Below, piece by piece: positions 28,601 to 37,260 of a stretch of DNA of 53,085 nt. This DNA is from Bacteroidota bacterium (lineage in GTDB: Bacteria > Bacteroidota > Bacteroidia > Bacteroidales > Prolixibacteraceae). Both the position numbers and the translations under genes were made by a program. Where the stretch lies: contig JAEYNZ010000135.1 in the NCBI GenBank assembly GCA_023412195.1, forward strand, positions 1 to 53,085. The letters run 5' to 3'. The stretch's first letter is position 1. Every line of letters starts with the position of its first letter. Below the pieces are notes generated by a model that was not told where the DNA came from, did not search any database, and was given only the letters and a program-made list of their open reading frames with translations.

Positions 28601-29048
28601 TGCTCACACCTGCCGCTTTCCCCTGTAAAGCCTGAACAGGATTAACCGTACTGACCCGTGCAATTTCATCACCTGAAACCTCGGTCATTGCATATCCCAG
28701 CTTTTTAGTTTCCCTTTTAATACCTAAAGCAGTTACCACAACTTCATCGAGGCCAATGGCATCAACGGTCATGGTTACATTCACTGCAGCCCTGTTGTTA
28801 ACGGGTTCTTCAACCGTTGACATGCCAACAAATGAAAATACAAGAACAGAATTTCCCGAAGCAACATTCAGGGAATAATTACCATCGCCACTGGTAATCG
28901 TACCATTGCTGGTACCCTTTTCTATCACTGTGGCGCCGGGTATACCAACACCATCGGTATCAGTAACTGTTCCTGTTACCCGATTCTGTGCCATTGCTCC
29001 TGCTACCAGGAAAAGGCACATGGTTAATGTTAAAAAAACCTTTCGCAT
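25683..29048 (-). CDS. SusC/RagA TonB-dependent outer-membrane transporter, cassette 1
   Basis: An 1121-residue full-length SusC protein: signal peptide (1-20, AMAQ), a carboxypeptidase-regulatory-like domain (GTVTDTDGVGIPGATVIEKGTSNG..), the conserved IGLDEVVVTALGIKR linker, the plug (VQALQGKAAGVSI..RGVSVLN..PIFVIDGVIV..SVLKGAAATALYGSRGINGAIVI) and a beta-barrel ending in an aromatic-rich strand (YTMTLSIDF). With the downstream SusD it forms a glycan importer driven by TonB. It starts 48 bases after the ROK-1 stop with no evident terminator between them, so it is probably on the ROK-1 transcript. The N-terminal 110 residues are close to SusC-2; the barrels differ much more. Confidence 0.97.
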   Translation of the reverse strand: MRKVFLTLTMCLFLVAGAMAQNRVTGTVTDTDGVGIPGATVIEKGTSNGTITSGDGNYSLNVASGNSVLVFSFVGMSTVEEPVNNRAAVNVTMTVDAIGLDEVVVTALGIKRETKKLGYAMTEVSGDEIARVSTVNPVQALQGKAAGVSIGASDGGLFGNSKIQVRGVSVLNSSNNQPIFVIDGVIVENAISNASADWDASSNDFGNILKNLNPDDYESVSILKGAAATALYGSRGINGAIVIKNKDGQGKRGIGVKVTQTVGVDHVYATPDLQYEFGSGTLAGYVNYGDKDASGNFYRWDTNQLYKRDINGTMTHSKIGATTLFWGPKFDGRAIEDYDRTMTTYSAYPNNMLDAYDLGMNSNTAVSFSGANENGSFYLSNSYNTRTGIMPTNEFDRNAVLFKGSYNLAKWLMAEASISFTTSRSQNPHNDMAENFSTGAWRGWYDTKKWKQREVYQAPHGGTPNNSYGDIYGSVPGNGVWFRYNLNTSERKEQVTRPIVALTANLTDWMSLKAEASMNHYTILHENKELGQGYAMDGGYYSLRNDQDVSRTGKAILNINKSWESFSTNIIVGGEIWDQEKQFSRINTDGGFIVPGRFYMGNSKRTLQGEAAVYGTKQINSFYYLANFGWKDQLYVDITGRNDWSSSLVYTGGTGNYSYFYPSVSASWILNQTFNLPSAVSFAKLRASWAQVGNDTDPYFINQGYNIALIEQAGGQFIYSNTKSTTLVDPSIKPERKNSKEIGLDVRFFNNRLSADVAYYDESITNQIGDIPIPSATGYDRMLTNIGTLSNSGLEVSVRVVPVQTKNFEWSSTVNYWDNKTMISDLRPEVGEYKNLAGYADYGNYRIASVAYENGEYGILMSDSKPLEDENGNKILLWRDDVRGAYYQRSGKIEEIGKINPDFEGSWDNNFRIKNITLSVLLDGRFGGHIASYSNKYGTAYGYMKTSLDYRSPEYGGMTWTSKYANTNGHTFTDGMIPEGVFAAGQKVTAPSGETVDVGGMTYQEAYEKGYVEPTHASLYTYFNNQWGTGVINDNWFNEVKYIAVRNISLGYNLPRAAAQKMKAQNLYVSLNARNLGYLYNSLPNNLNPESFRGTSSNASYFERSFTPYMATYTMTLSIDF

Positions 29049-29096
29049 AGATTCTGAATTTAAATTAGTAAATAGACACTCTTTTATTCATTTGAA

Positions 29097-30323
29097 TTAA
29101 TTATAGATATCGCTGAAAATTTTCTGATAAAGCATGGCAGTTACACCCAGAAGACCCGATTGTTCCCAAATGTCGGATATGACGATTTTGGTATGTGAAT
29201 AAATCTGTTCAAGGCAGTACTTATTGAGCGACTGCTGAATAGGCGTAAGAACGAACTGATTGGCTGCAGAAACCGGCCCGCCTAGCACGATAATACCCGG
29301 GTTCAGCAACTGCAATGTAATCGACAGGCCTTTCCCAAGTGCAAGTCCGATATTGTGCAGCAATTGAATCGAAAACTCATCGCCTGCCTTTGCAGCCTGG
29401 ATCACATCTTCAGGCTTCAATTCACCGGTACGTCCGTTGAATTGCTCCGTTAACTGGGAAACCACCTTATCATTGATCCCTTTGATGGCCTCACGCACAA
29501 GAACGTAGGCTGATGTGATGGTTTCAAGGCAGCCCCTTTTTCCACAAATACACAGATTCCCTTCTTCCATTAACTGGATATGAGAAAGTTCGCCCGCAAA
29601 CCCGGAGGAACCGTTGTAAAGTCTGCCATCGACAATAACACCAAGACCAACACCCCAGCTCCATGTAACTATAATGGCATTACTGTGTCCCTGTGCTGCT
29701 CCAAAATGATATTCACCGTAAGCCTGCATGCGGGCATCATTATTTACATACACCAGCGTATTAAACTTACTTTCAAGACGTTGCTTTACGTTGCGAAATG
29801 TTTTGTTTTTAATTGTAAAGTTGATGCCTTCCTCTTCATCGATCAATCCAGGCATTGTAACCCCTATGCCAAATATCCGGTTCTCATCTATGCCATGTGC
29901 ATGAATAAGGTCCTGGGCATGACTGTAAATTTTGTCTGTCAGTTTTGAATCGTCAATGTTGGTTTCAAACCGTACAAGGGGAGAAACAGGCTTATTGTGT
30001 GAGTTGTAAATGATCAGTTTCGCCTGATACCTTTCAATTTCACATGCTACGATGTATATAGAATTGTCGGCAAGGCCGAACATTACCGGCTTTCTTCCAC
30101 CACGTGATTCTCCTGTTCCGCATGATGCAACATACCGCAATTCGATAAGTTCGTTCAATAAAGAGATTATTGTAGGCAGACTGACGCCCATCTTCTTACT
30201 GATAACAGGCCCAGACTGGTTGCCATATTTATACAACAGATAGAGGATTTTCTTCTTTTGCCTGTATTTTTTCAGCAGATTTCCTGATAATTCAGTTCTC
30301 TGGCTGCTTTCTATAAGCATCAT
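29097..30323 (-). CDS. ROK family transcriptional regulator, cassette 1
   Basis: A 408-residue ROK repressor-type protein. Residues 15-80 form a winged helix-turn-helix (SGPVISKKMGVSLPTIISLLNELIEL). The ROK sugar-binding domain follows, with NNDA (194-197), GFAGELSHI (H248) and the zinc motif CICGKRGC (C258, C260, C265). ROK regulators such as NagC, Mlc and XylR bind sugars or sugar phosphates and release DNA. It is strongly similar in length and sequence to the second ROK protein at 35953-37179, especially in the recognition helix. It heads the SusC-1/SusD-1 unit; a near-palindrome lies 60 bases upstream. Autoregulation and control of SusCD are inferred. Confidence 0.95.
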   Translation of the reverse strand: MMLIESSQRTELSGNLLKKYRQKKKILYLLYKYGNQSGPVISKKMGVSLPTIISLLNELIELRYVASCGTGESRGGRKPVMFGLADNSIYIVACEIERYQAKLIIYNSHNKPVSPLVRFETNIDDSKLTDKIYSHAQDLIHAHGIDENRIFGIGVTMPGLIDEEEGINFTIKNKTFRNVKQRLESKFNTLVYVNNDARMQAYGEYHFGAAQGHSNAIIVTWSWGVGLGVIVDGRLYNGSSGFAGELSHIQLMEEGNLCICGKRGCLETITSAYVLVREAIKGINDKVVSQLTEQFNGRTGELKPEDVIQAAKAGDEFSIQLLHNIGLALGKGLSITLQLLNPGIIVLGGPVSAANQFVLTPIQQSLNKYCLEQIYSHTKIVISDIWEQSGLLGVTAMLYQKIFSDIYN

Positions 30324-30375
30324 ATTTCAGGTTGATTAAAAACTGCCGCAAGTTAAATAAAGATTTTTTTAAATT

Positions 30376-30404
30376 CCAAACAATTCTTAAAAAATTTTAA
30401 GAAG
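30376..30404 (-). promoter_or_regulatory. Candidate ROK operator/promoter, cassette 1
   Basis: A 29-base block: CCAAA on the left, then ten-base arms ATTCTTAAAA (30383-30392) and TTTTAAGAAG (30395-30404) that mirror each other except at the end base, separated by AA. The same block lies at the same distance (53 bases) upstream of the second ROK gene. On the minus strand the palindrome precedes GTTTGG, where a degenerate -7 element (consensus TAnnTTTG) could sit, so a bound repressor would cover the promoter. Known: ROK regulators bind AT-rich palindromes. Inferred: this one is theirs. Confidence 0.65.
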
Positions 30405-30591
30405 ATGAAATTTTAACTAAAAAATATAAACCTCATTAATTGACTTGCTAAATAAATTATCTTATAAGTAGAATCAGTTGTCTCCCGGTATTATGATTTT
30501 ATAAAGAGAAGGTGGTTAAGTACACGAAAATAAAAAAATATAAATATTCTCCATATTAAATTCAATATAAAGTCAATATAAAGTCAGTGTT

Positions 30592-30655
30592 TACTCAATT
30601 TAAATTCAATTAAAATTGAATTTAGTTTGAGTTTACATTGAATTTAAATTGAGTA
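30592..30655. repeat. Perfect 19-base AT-rich inverted repeat with nested repeats
   Basis: The left arm 30592-30610 (TACTCAATTTAAATTCAAT) is the exact reverse complement of 30637-30655, with 26 bases between them. A second small palindrome (TTCAATT/AATTGAA, 30605-30620) is nested inside. Further ATTGAATT copies continue to about 30680. It lies about 270-330 bases upstream of ROK-1, outside any gene. Confidence 0.8.
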
Positions 30656-30821
30656 TAAATTGAATTAAATCTGAATTTTGTTATTTTGTGAACCCATACG
30701 CAGGCATGGGAGGCGATTTTCGGCACCAGGTAAAATGCAATTTTATCTACGGAAGTTTATAAGATTAAAAAATGCTTAAAGGCTGATACATACGATTGAT
30801 AACGAAGGACCAGGTTTAATT

Positions 30822-30857
30822 AAACAGGAAAAGCGGCTTGTGCCGCTTTTTCTGTTT
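30822..30857 (-). terminator. Terminator downstream of SusD-2
   Basis: 16-base arms AAACAGGAAAAGCGGC (30822-30837) and GCCGCTTTTTCTGTTT (30842-30857) pair with one wobble around a TTGT loop. On the minus strand the hairpin begins 7 bases after the SusD-2 stop at 30865. The A/T-rich arm ends make it usable in both directions. Confidence 0.88.
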
Positions 30858-30864
30858 GTGAACT

Positions 30865-32784
30865 TTATTCCTTCTGGGCCCACCAAAGAGGCGTCAGAAC
30901 CTCATCGGGGCCTCCGAGTAACTGAACCGCCTGCTGGTAACCGGCAGGGTTACTGTTTTCCAGGCTTGCCGGGTATTTTAACCGTTGCGGAAAGTTACTT
31001 ACCGATGCAGTCATGTAATTCGACTGATTCAGCCCGGGCAAATCAGTGATGGGCAGATCAACTGCAGGATTTTCAAAAAATGGTAATCCCAGCCTCCGGT
31101 GGTCGCTCCAGGCTTCCAGTGGCAACCATGGGAGCTGCGCGAGGTATTTTTGCGTAATGACTTTTGTGAGCAGGTCATTCTTAATTGTGCCATCCATATA
31201 CAGATGGTTTACCGGATATGTAAAAGTCATGGTTCCCGGTTCATTTGTGTAACCATCAACATAATTCATATTTACCGACGCAGGTGGTTCAGCAGTATGG
31301 TCCCAGTTAACGGATGTTCCTGCCCGGTTATAATGATCGGACAGAAGGTACTCATCAACAAACTGGCCTACGTTCCAGTAATCAAAACTGGCTCGTATTC
31401 CATTCTCATATGCAGTTTTCCCATCTACAGGTGTATTCCAGCCCCTGACTGCTCCTTCAGCAAGAAGAAAATAAGTTTCCCAGCTTGCAAAAAATATACG
31501 CTGCGAACTACTGCTTCTGAAACGCTGGCTCAACCGTGGAATAATACCCGGATAAAATGATACCTGGTTCCTGGCTGATTTAGGCCCCCAGTTACCCAGT
31601 GGTGCCGCATTCCATGTATTTGTGCCATCAAAAGAAAGCTGAACATTCCCATCATCATCCACCAGGTTTCTGGTGACAGTTCTTGCATCATTCGTATAAC
31701 TGGGATAGAATGAAAAATCAGGATTCTCAAAGTCACCAGGGATAATAAATGCCTTGTAAGCCCTGGGATCAATGACTGCAGGCAGTCCATCGAGCCAGTA
31801 TCCTGCTGAAGGATCATTTGTCATGGTGGTTAAATGCTGTTCCCATCTGAGTCCGATATAATCTTCAGGCTTTATATCTTCCTGATGCCGTGGTGCAAGC
31901 TGGGCATCAGAAGGCACACCGCCAAGACCGAGATACAGATTGTTAAGGGTTGCAGAAAGTGCCTGGGAATTCCATTCACGGCTCATAACACCTGTTAATG
32001 CATCCCAACCGGGCTGTTCCTGGATGGCAAAATTATCATCAGCCTCCATGATTAATTCCCTGCCTGCTGCATCTTCAAATTCCTGCTGCGCCTTTTGAGG
32101 GTCCACTTCACTCAACCGCATGGCAAGCCTGAGGCGCATGGAATTTCCATACTTCCTCCATTTCAGATAGTCGAAACCATATGCCTGGTCGTACCTGCCA
32201 AGGTTCGATGGGTTTTCAACAGTTAAATCCAAACTTTCGGCAGCATCTTTCAGTTCGCTGAGCATGTGGTAATAAACCTCCTGCTCATTGGAGAACTGAG
32301 GGTTTGTGCCGCTAAAGGCATCAACAGGCATAGGTCCGAAATTATCGGTAAATTCACTCATCAGGTAAACCCGCCAGATCCGTGCAACCTGTTTCAGGTT
32401 TTCGGTGTACGGCTGTGCAACGCCTGCTTCAATTTTTTCATCGGCAACTGATATGGCAAGATTTGCTGATCTGAGCCATCCCGACAGGTAATTGTAATAA
32501 TCACCAGACCAGCCCTCATTGTAACTTCCCAACGCAAGAGCGCCATTATTCCGGTGCTGCCTGGAAGCAGTTTTCCAGTAAAGGACATAGGCACGTTCGG
32601 CTACATGCGGGTCTTGCTGAGCCTGGATAATCGACTGGTTGATGATGTATTCAACCTGAACCTGTTCAATATTTGCTGCCTTGGGGTCAACATTGATATC
32701 ATCAAAATCTGAACATGCAGAAAGTAAAAAGCTTCCAAGCATGATCGTAAATATGTATTTTATATGTGTCTTCATTTTTTCCAA
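30865..32784 (-). CDS. SusD-like outer-membrane glycan-binding lipoprotein, cassette 2
   Basis: A 639-residue SusD-like_2 lipoprotein with lipobox LLSAC followed by SDFDDINVDPKAAN, a standard SusD opening. Helical repeat features include AERAYVLYWKTASRQ, YLKWRKYGNSMRLRLAMRLSEV and, near the C-terminus, LPWLPLEAWSDHRRLGLPFFENP. It partners SusC-2, whose stop lies 3 bases upstream, and closes cassette 2 in front of a strong terminator. It is clearly diverged from the SusD of cassette 1, so the two pairs probably bind different glycans or different sizes of the same glycan. Confidence 0.95.
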   Translation of the reverse strand: MEKMKTHIKYIFTIMLGSFLLSACSDFDDINVDPKAANIEQVQVEYIINQSIIQAQQDPHVAERAYVLYWKTASRQHRNNGALALGSYNEGWSGDYYNYLSGWLRSANLAISVADEKIEAGVAQPYTENLKQVARIWRVYLMSEFTDNFGPMPVDAFSGTNPQFSNEQEVYYHMLSELKDAAESLDLTVENPSNLGRYDQAYGFDYLKWRKYGNSMRLRLAMRLSEVDPQKAQQEFEDAAGRELIMEADDNFAIQEQPGWDALTGVMSREWNSQALSATLNNLYLGLGGVPSDAQLAPRHQEDIKPEDYIGLRWEQHLTTMTNDPSAGYWLDGLPAVIDPRAYKAFIIPGDFENPDFSFYPSYTNDARTVTRNLVDDDGNVQLSFDGTNTWNAAPLGNWGPKSARNQVSFYPGIIPRLSQRFRSSSSQRIFFASWETYFLLAEGAVRGWNTPVDGKTAYENGIRASFDYWNVGQFVDEYLLSDHYNRAGTSVNWDHTAEPPASVNMNYVDGYTNEPGTMTFTYPVNHLYMDGTIKNDLLTKVITQKYLAQLPWLPLEAWSDHRRLGLPFFENPAVDLPITDLPGLNQSNYMTASVSNFPQRLKYPASLENSNPAGYQQAVQLLGGPDEVLTPLWWAQKE

Positions 32785-32787
32785 TTT

Positions 32788-35700
32788 TTAGAATCCTAAA
32801 GTAATATTGAATAATACCGTCCTTGAGGTAGGTGGAGCTGCATTTTCAAAGCCCACAGCATTTGTACCGGTTGCGAAAACCGATTCGGGATCCACTCCAT
32901 TTAAATGACTTGTGATCAGCCACACATTGTTCGCTGAAACGCCGAACCTTGCACGTGTTAACGGCAGATTGCCCAAAACCCGCTGGGGTAAGTCGTAATT
33001 AAGCTGAATGGTTCTTAAGCGAATGTGTGTGGCATCATATATATTGGCTTCGTTTATCCCCAGGTTTGACGATCCCGTGGATATCCTTTCCCAGTATTGT
33101 TGTGCGGTTACAGAATTGGTGTTTTCAACAAATCCATCGCCCTCGGCAATTACTCCATCAACCACCATATCAGTCCTTTCACCATTTTCTACGGTTACAC
33201 TTGAAGTACCTGCATATTGCATTGCCACATTAGTCCCACTAAAAATTTCACCACCAAAACGGCCATCAATTAAAAAGCTCAAAGAGAGCCCCCTGTACGA
33301 TAATGTATTGGTGATTCCAAGCAAAGCCCTTGGCTGCTGGTTTCCGAGCTTTACCAGTTCGGTATTTCCCTGTGGTAAACCATTGGCATCGAGAAGCAGC
33401 CTGTTATAATACGGGCTCGATTCATCATCAACCCTCATAAAAGAAGTACCGTATATCTCACCATAATTGCCGCCTACTTCAGCAAGAATGCGTAAGGCAT
33501 CGAATCCTCCGATTTCATACTGTTCAACATTGTCGGCAAGTTCTTCAATTGTATTGCGATTAAATGAATAATTGAGGTGGATATCCCATGCCGGACGGGT
33601 ACTTGTTCCCTTCAGCACAATTCCCCTCATTTCTACTTCAATTCCGGTATTCTGAATGTTTCCGGCATTGATTTTTCTGCTTTGGTATCCACTCAAAGGG
33701 TCCATTGGAAGATTTATCAGCTGCCGGGTTGCATTTGATTTATACCATGCAAAGTCAAAAGCCAGCCTGTTATCAAAGAAGCTGGTTTCCAGACCTGCTT
33801 CATATGATTTGATCAATTCATTCCTTACGGTAGGATCGAACAATATATTGCCAAGCCCGGCTGTTGTGTTACCAATAGGATCTTTTCCTATCCAGTAGGT
33901 ATTATATAGCTGGTAAGGTTCAAGGTCATTCCCTACTTCAGCATATGAAGCTCTGATTTTACTGAAATACAACCACGAAGGCAAATTGTCATTTCCAGAC
34001 AGCATATCAGAAATTACCCACGACAAATTCACAGAGGGGTAAAAATAGGAACGGTTGCTGCTATGGAGCGTCGACGACCAGTCGTTTCTAAATGTTCCTT
34101 CGAGGAAGAGGTATCCATCGTAGTTTACCTGAACATTACCATAAACCGAATTGATTTTTTTGTTATTATATGATTCACTAATGGAAGGGTTGCTTACTGA
34201 GTTGTTTAAGGCAAACAAATTTGGAACTTCAAGCTCACCGGCACTACCGTTCAGGCTGCTGTTTTGCCTTTCCATCAGGTTCCCCCCCAGCATGAAGGAA
34301 CCACCGAACCTGCCAAACAGGTCATCTCTGCGTGCCATGATCAGAGCACTGTAATTGTTTTCGAAATGGGTTTGTTTTCCCATACTGTAGCGGCCTGAAG
34401 GGGTCAACGGGCTTCCTGCATACAATTTGTTTTCAGTATTTGTGGTGTACCTGTCGGAACCTGCCCTGACTTCAGCATTTAACCATTCAGTGAAGTCATA
34501 TTTAACAGAACCATGTAATATAAAACGGTCACGGCTGTCGGTACTTATGTTATTTTCCGATATCCAGTATGGATTTATCTGGTTACTTCCTCCATACCAG
34601 ATCATTTGACCGGTTTCACTCACTGAATTTTTGAAGTCTCTGATATCAAGTGAACGGGGAAGCAAATACATTGTATAAAAAGTATTTGAAGTATTTACAC
34701 CTAACAAGGGACGATTTGTAGCCGTGGCATTAATGTACTGGATTTTTGTATCGATTGTCCATTTCTGGTCAGCCCCCAGATTGGTTACCGCCCGTGTTAA
34801 CAGGTTGGTTCTTTCCAGTTCTGCCCCGGGTATTAAACTCTGGTCGTTCATCCTGGTAAAAGAGGTATACACAGAGGTATTTTCAAACTGTTGCTGAAAA
34901 GAAACATTGTTATTCAGATTTGTTCCGGTTCCGAAATAGTTACCAACATTATCATAAGCCTGCATCTGAACATTCTCCCCGTCCCATCTTTCAATGGTTT
35001 GTCCGGTGATCCGGGGGCCCCAGCTCCTGGTTGAACGGTTATCGTATATGCCATCTGTACCCTGTCCGAAATCACTTTGCATGTTTGGATTGGTAAAAAT
35101 AGATTCAAAGCCTATGGAAGATGAAACTGTTATCCCCAATCCATCGCGTTTTTTACCCGATTTTGTTGTGATAAGAATCACACCGTTACCTGCCCGTGAA
35201 CCATACAGGGCCGCGGCAGATGCACCTTTCAATACCGACATGCTTTCTATGTCCTCCGGGTTGATGTCACCCAAACCGTTACCCATGTCAGTTGACGGGT
35301 TCCAGTAATCGTTATTTGAAGCTCCGGTAAAGTTATCGATAGGCACCCCATCAACTACAATTAACGGCTGGTTGTCGCCTGTTAAAGAACTATAGCCGCG
35401 AAGAACTATTTTTGAGGATCCGGCCGGGCCGGTACTTGATCTCACAACCTGCAGTCCGCTAACCCTGCCTGAAAGCGCATTCGCGATATTGGGTTCCCTG
35501 GCTTCCACCAGAACATCACCTCCCAGCTCCTGCATGGCAAAACCCAGTGATTTTCTTTCACGTGAAATGCCCAGCGCCGTTACCACCACCTCGTCGAGAC
35601 CAATGGCCCCTGCAGTCATGGTAACATCGATCGTTGTCCGGTTATTAACCGGTTCCTGAACAGTAGTCATTCCTACAAATGAAAAAACAAGGATTGCATT

Positions 35701-35895
35701 TCCTGATGAAACAGTCAGCTGGTAGTTACCATCCATATCTGTTATTGCTCCATTTGTAGTTTCACTTTCCAGCACGGTCACACCAGGAATTCCGGTGCCT
35801 TCATCATCCGTAACGGTTCCCGTTATGGTATGCTGTGCAATGGCCCCTGTAATAAGGGCGAAGCACATGGTTAATACTAAAATAATTTTACGCAT
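32788..35895 (-). CDS. SusC/RagA TonB-dependent outer-membrane transporter, cassette 2
   Basis: A 1035-residue SusC protein: signal peptide (1-20, AIAQ), regulatory-like domain (GTVTDDEGTGIPGVTVLESETTNG), IGLDEVVVTALGISRERK, plug (ANALSGRVSGLQVV..KIVLRGYSSL..PLIVVDGVPIDNF..SVLKGASAAALYGSRAGNGVILI) and a barrel ending VLFNITLGF. It starts 57 bases after the ROK-2 stop. Its N-terminal 110 residues closely follow SusC-1, including the phrase FSFVGM.TV.EPVNNR, which suggests the cassettes arose by duplication followed by barrel divergence. Confidence 0.97.
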   Translation of the reverse strand: MRKIILVLTMCFALITGAIAQHTITGTVTDDEGTGIPGVTVLESETTNGAITDMDGNYQLTVSSGNAILVFSFVGMTTVQEPVNNRTTIDVTMTAGAIGLDEVVVTALGISRERKSLGFAMQELGGDVLVEAREPNIANALSGRVSGLQVVRSSTGPAGSSKIVLRGYSSLTGDNQPLIVVDGVPIDNFTGASNNDYWNPSTDMGNGLGDINPEDIESMSVLKGASAAALYGSRAGNGVILITTKSGKKRDGLGITVSSSIGFESIFTNPNMQSDFGQGTDGIYDNRSTRSWGPRITGQTIERWDGENVQMQAYDNVGNYFGTGTNLNNNVSFQQQFENTSVYTSFTRMNDQSLIPGAELERTNLLTRAVTNLGADQKWTIDTKIQYINATATNRPLLGVNTSNTFYTMYLLPRSLDIRDFKNSVSETGQMIWYGGSNQINPYWISENNISTDSRDRFILHGSVKYDFTEWLNAEVRAGSDRYTTNTENKLYAGSPLTPSGRYSMGKQTHFENNYSALIMARRDDLFGRFGGSFMLGGNLMERQNSSLNGSAGELEVPNLFALNNSVSNPSISESYNNKKINSVYGNVQVNYDGYLFLEGTFRNDWSSTLHSSNRSYFYPSVNLSWVISDMLSGNDNLPSWLYFSKIRASYAEVGNDLEPYQLYNTYWIGKDPIGNTTAGLGNILFDPTVRNELIKSYEAGLETSFFDNRLAFDFAWYKSNATRQLINLPMDPLSGYQSRKINAGNIQNTGIEVEMRGIVLKGTSTRPAWDIHLNYSFNRNTIEELADNVEQYEIGGFDALRILAEVGGNYGEIYGTSFMRVDDESSPYYNRLLLDANGLPQGNTELVKLGNQQPRALLGITNTLSYRGLSLSFLIDGRFGGEIFSGTNVAMQYAGTSSVTVENGERTDMVVDGVIAEGDGFVENTNSVTAQQYWERISTGSSNLGINEANIYDATHIRLRTIQLNYDLPQRVLGNLPLTRARFGVSANNVWLITSHLNGVDPESVFATGTNAVGFENAAPPTSRTVLFNITLGF

Positions 35896-35952
35896 CGAAT
35901 TTTTAATTTAAATTAGAAAATAGACTCCACTTCATTGTTAATATCTGATAAG

Positions 35953-37179
35953 TTACGCACTCCTGTCGCTGAATATCTTTTCAAAAAGTGTGGCAGTTAC
36001 TCCTAATAAACCTGATTGTTCCCAAATCCGGGAGATAACTATATTGGTATTCATATAAATCTGTTCCAGGCAATACTTATTCAGTGATTGTTGTATAGGT
36101 ACCATGATATACTGATTTGCCTCTGAAACAGGCCCCCCCAAGACAATGACCCCGGGGTTCAGCAGTTGAAGAATAATTGACAGGCCTTTACCGAGAGCCA
36201 TACCTACCTGGTTAAGCAGGTGAATAGAAAATTCATCGCCCGATCTTGCAGCAAGGATGATATCTTCAGGTTTCAATTCATCCGTCCGGCCCCTGAACTG
36301 TTCACTGAGTTGCGAAACTTTGCCCTGCCCGATTCCCTTAACTGCTTCCTGTACAATTACATAAGCAGAAGCAACAGTTTCGAGGCATCCCCTTTTTCCG
36401 CAGATACACAGGCCTCCATCTTCAACCAACTGGATATGAGATAACTCTCCGGCAAAACCCATTGAACCATTGTAAAGTTTTCCATCCACTATGATTCCAA
36501 GGCCGATTCCCCAACTCCATGTAACCACAATGGCATTTATAAAACCCTTTGCTGCACCAAAATTATATTCGCCATAGGCCTGCATGCGGGCATCATTGTT
36601 CACATAGACCAGTCTGTTAAACTTTTGTTCCAGTCGTTGCTTCACATTTTGATATGCCTTTTTTTTAATGGTGAAATTGATTCCTTCATCTTCATCGATC
36701 AGGCCGGGCATGGTGATCCCTATACCCAGAAGCCGGTTTTCGTCTATACCCGTTTCATTAATCAGTTGCCGCGATAACTTGTAGATTTTGTCAACCAGAT
36801 GTATGTCATCAATTGAGGTTTCAAACTTTACCAAAGAGGTCAGAGGTTGATTGTGGGAGTTATATATGATGATTTTTCCCCGGTACCGTTCTATTTCACA
36901 AGCTATAATGTAAATCGAATCTTTTACCAGTCCAAATACAACCGGTTTGCGCCCGCCGCGTGATTCGCCGGTACCCTTGCTCTCGACGTACTGTAATTCT
37001 GCAAGTTCATTCAGTAAGGAAATGGCAGTAGGAAGACTTACCCCAATGCGTTTGCTGATGACCGGACCTGAGAGCGTACCATATTTATAAAGCAATGAAA
37101 GAATTTTTTTCTTTTGCCTGTATTTCTTTAACAGGGTTCCAGATAATCCATTAATTGTTTTATGATCGGTTAATATCAT
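35953..37179 (-). CDS. ROK family transcriptional regulator, cassette 2
   Basis: A 408-residue paralogue of the first ROK regulator, aligned end to end without obvious gaps. The helix-turn-helix (SGPVISKRIGVSLPTAISLLNELAEL) differs from ROK-1 at only a few positions, so both may read the same DNA site. The ROK core shows VNNDARMQAYGEY, GFAGELSHIQL and the zinc motif CICGKRGC. It heads the SusC-2/SusD-2 unit and diverges from the sialate O-acetylesterase gene across a 299-base gap that carries the shared palindrome 60 bases upstream of its start. The inducer is unknown; amino sugars such as GlcNAc or ManNAc are plausible for the family and context. Confidence 0.95.
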   Translation of the reverse strand: MILTDHKTINGLSGTLLKKYRQKKKILSLLYKYGTLSGPVISKRIGVSLPTAISLLNELAELQYVESKGTGESRGGRKPVVFGLVKDSIYIIACEIERYRGKIIIYNSHNQPLTSLVKFETSIDDIHLVDKIYKLSRQLINETGIDENRLLGIGITMPGLIDEDEGINFTIKKKAYQNVKQRLEQKFNRLVYVNNDARMQAYGEYNFGAAKGFINAIVVTWSWGIGLGIIVDGKLYNGSMGFAGELSHIQLVEDGGLCICGKRGCLETVASAYVIVQEAVKGIGQGKVSQLSEQFRGRTDELKPEDIILAARSGDEFSIHLLNQVGMALGKGLSIILQLLNPGVIVLGGPVSEANQYIMVPIQQSLNKYCLEQIYMNTNIVISRIWEQSGLLGVTATLFEKIFSDRSA

Positions 37180-37231
37180 GTGTTACGGGTTCTGTTAATT
37201 TGATCCAATTTAAGAATATATTTTCTTATTG

Positions 37232-37260
37232 CCAAAAACTTATTAAAATATTTTAAGAAG
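37232..37260 (-). promoter_or_regulatory. Candidate ROK operator/promoter, cassette 2
   Basis: A 29-base block matching the one upstream of ROK-1: CCAAA, then arms CTTATTAAAA (37239-37248) and TTTTAAGAAG (37251-37260) around TA, with one arm mismatch. It ends with the identical TTTTAAGAAG half and lies at the identical 53-base distance from the start codon. The rest of the 299-base gap (37261-37478) shows no other feature I can support and should hold the promoter of the divergent esterase gene. Confidence 0.65.

Larger units (their letters stand above)
30324..30864. other. 541-base gap between the two ROK-SusCD cassettes
   Basis: This AT-rich gap holds no convincing gene. From left to right: the candidate ROK-1 promoter/operator (30376-30404), an AT-rich stretch without recognised features, two tandem 11-base repeats TCAATATAAAG (30562-30583), a long AT-rich inverted repeat (30592-30655) and the terminator of cassette 2 (30822-30857). 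Confidence 0.8.

Noticed and set aside
30562..30680. CRISPR or mobile-element interpretation of the AT-rich repeats
   Set aside because: There are no regularly spaced repeats with unique spacers, no transposase and no target-site duplication that I can identify.
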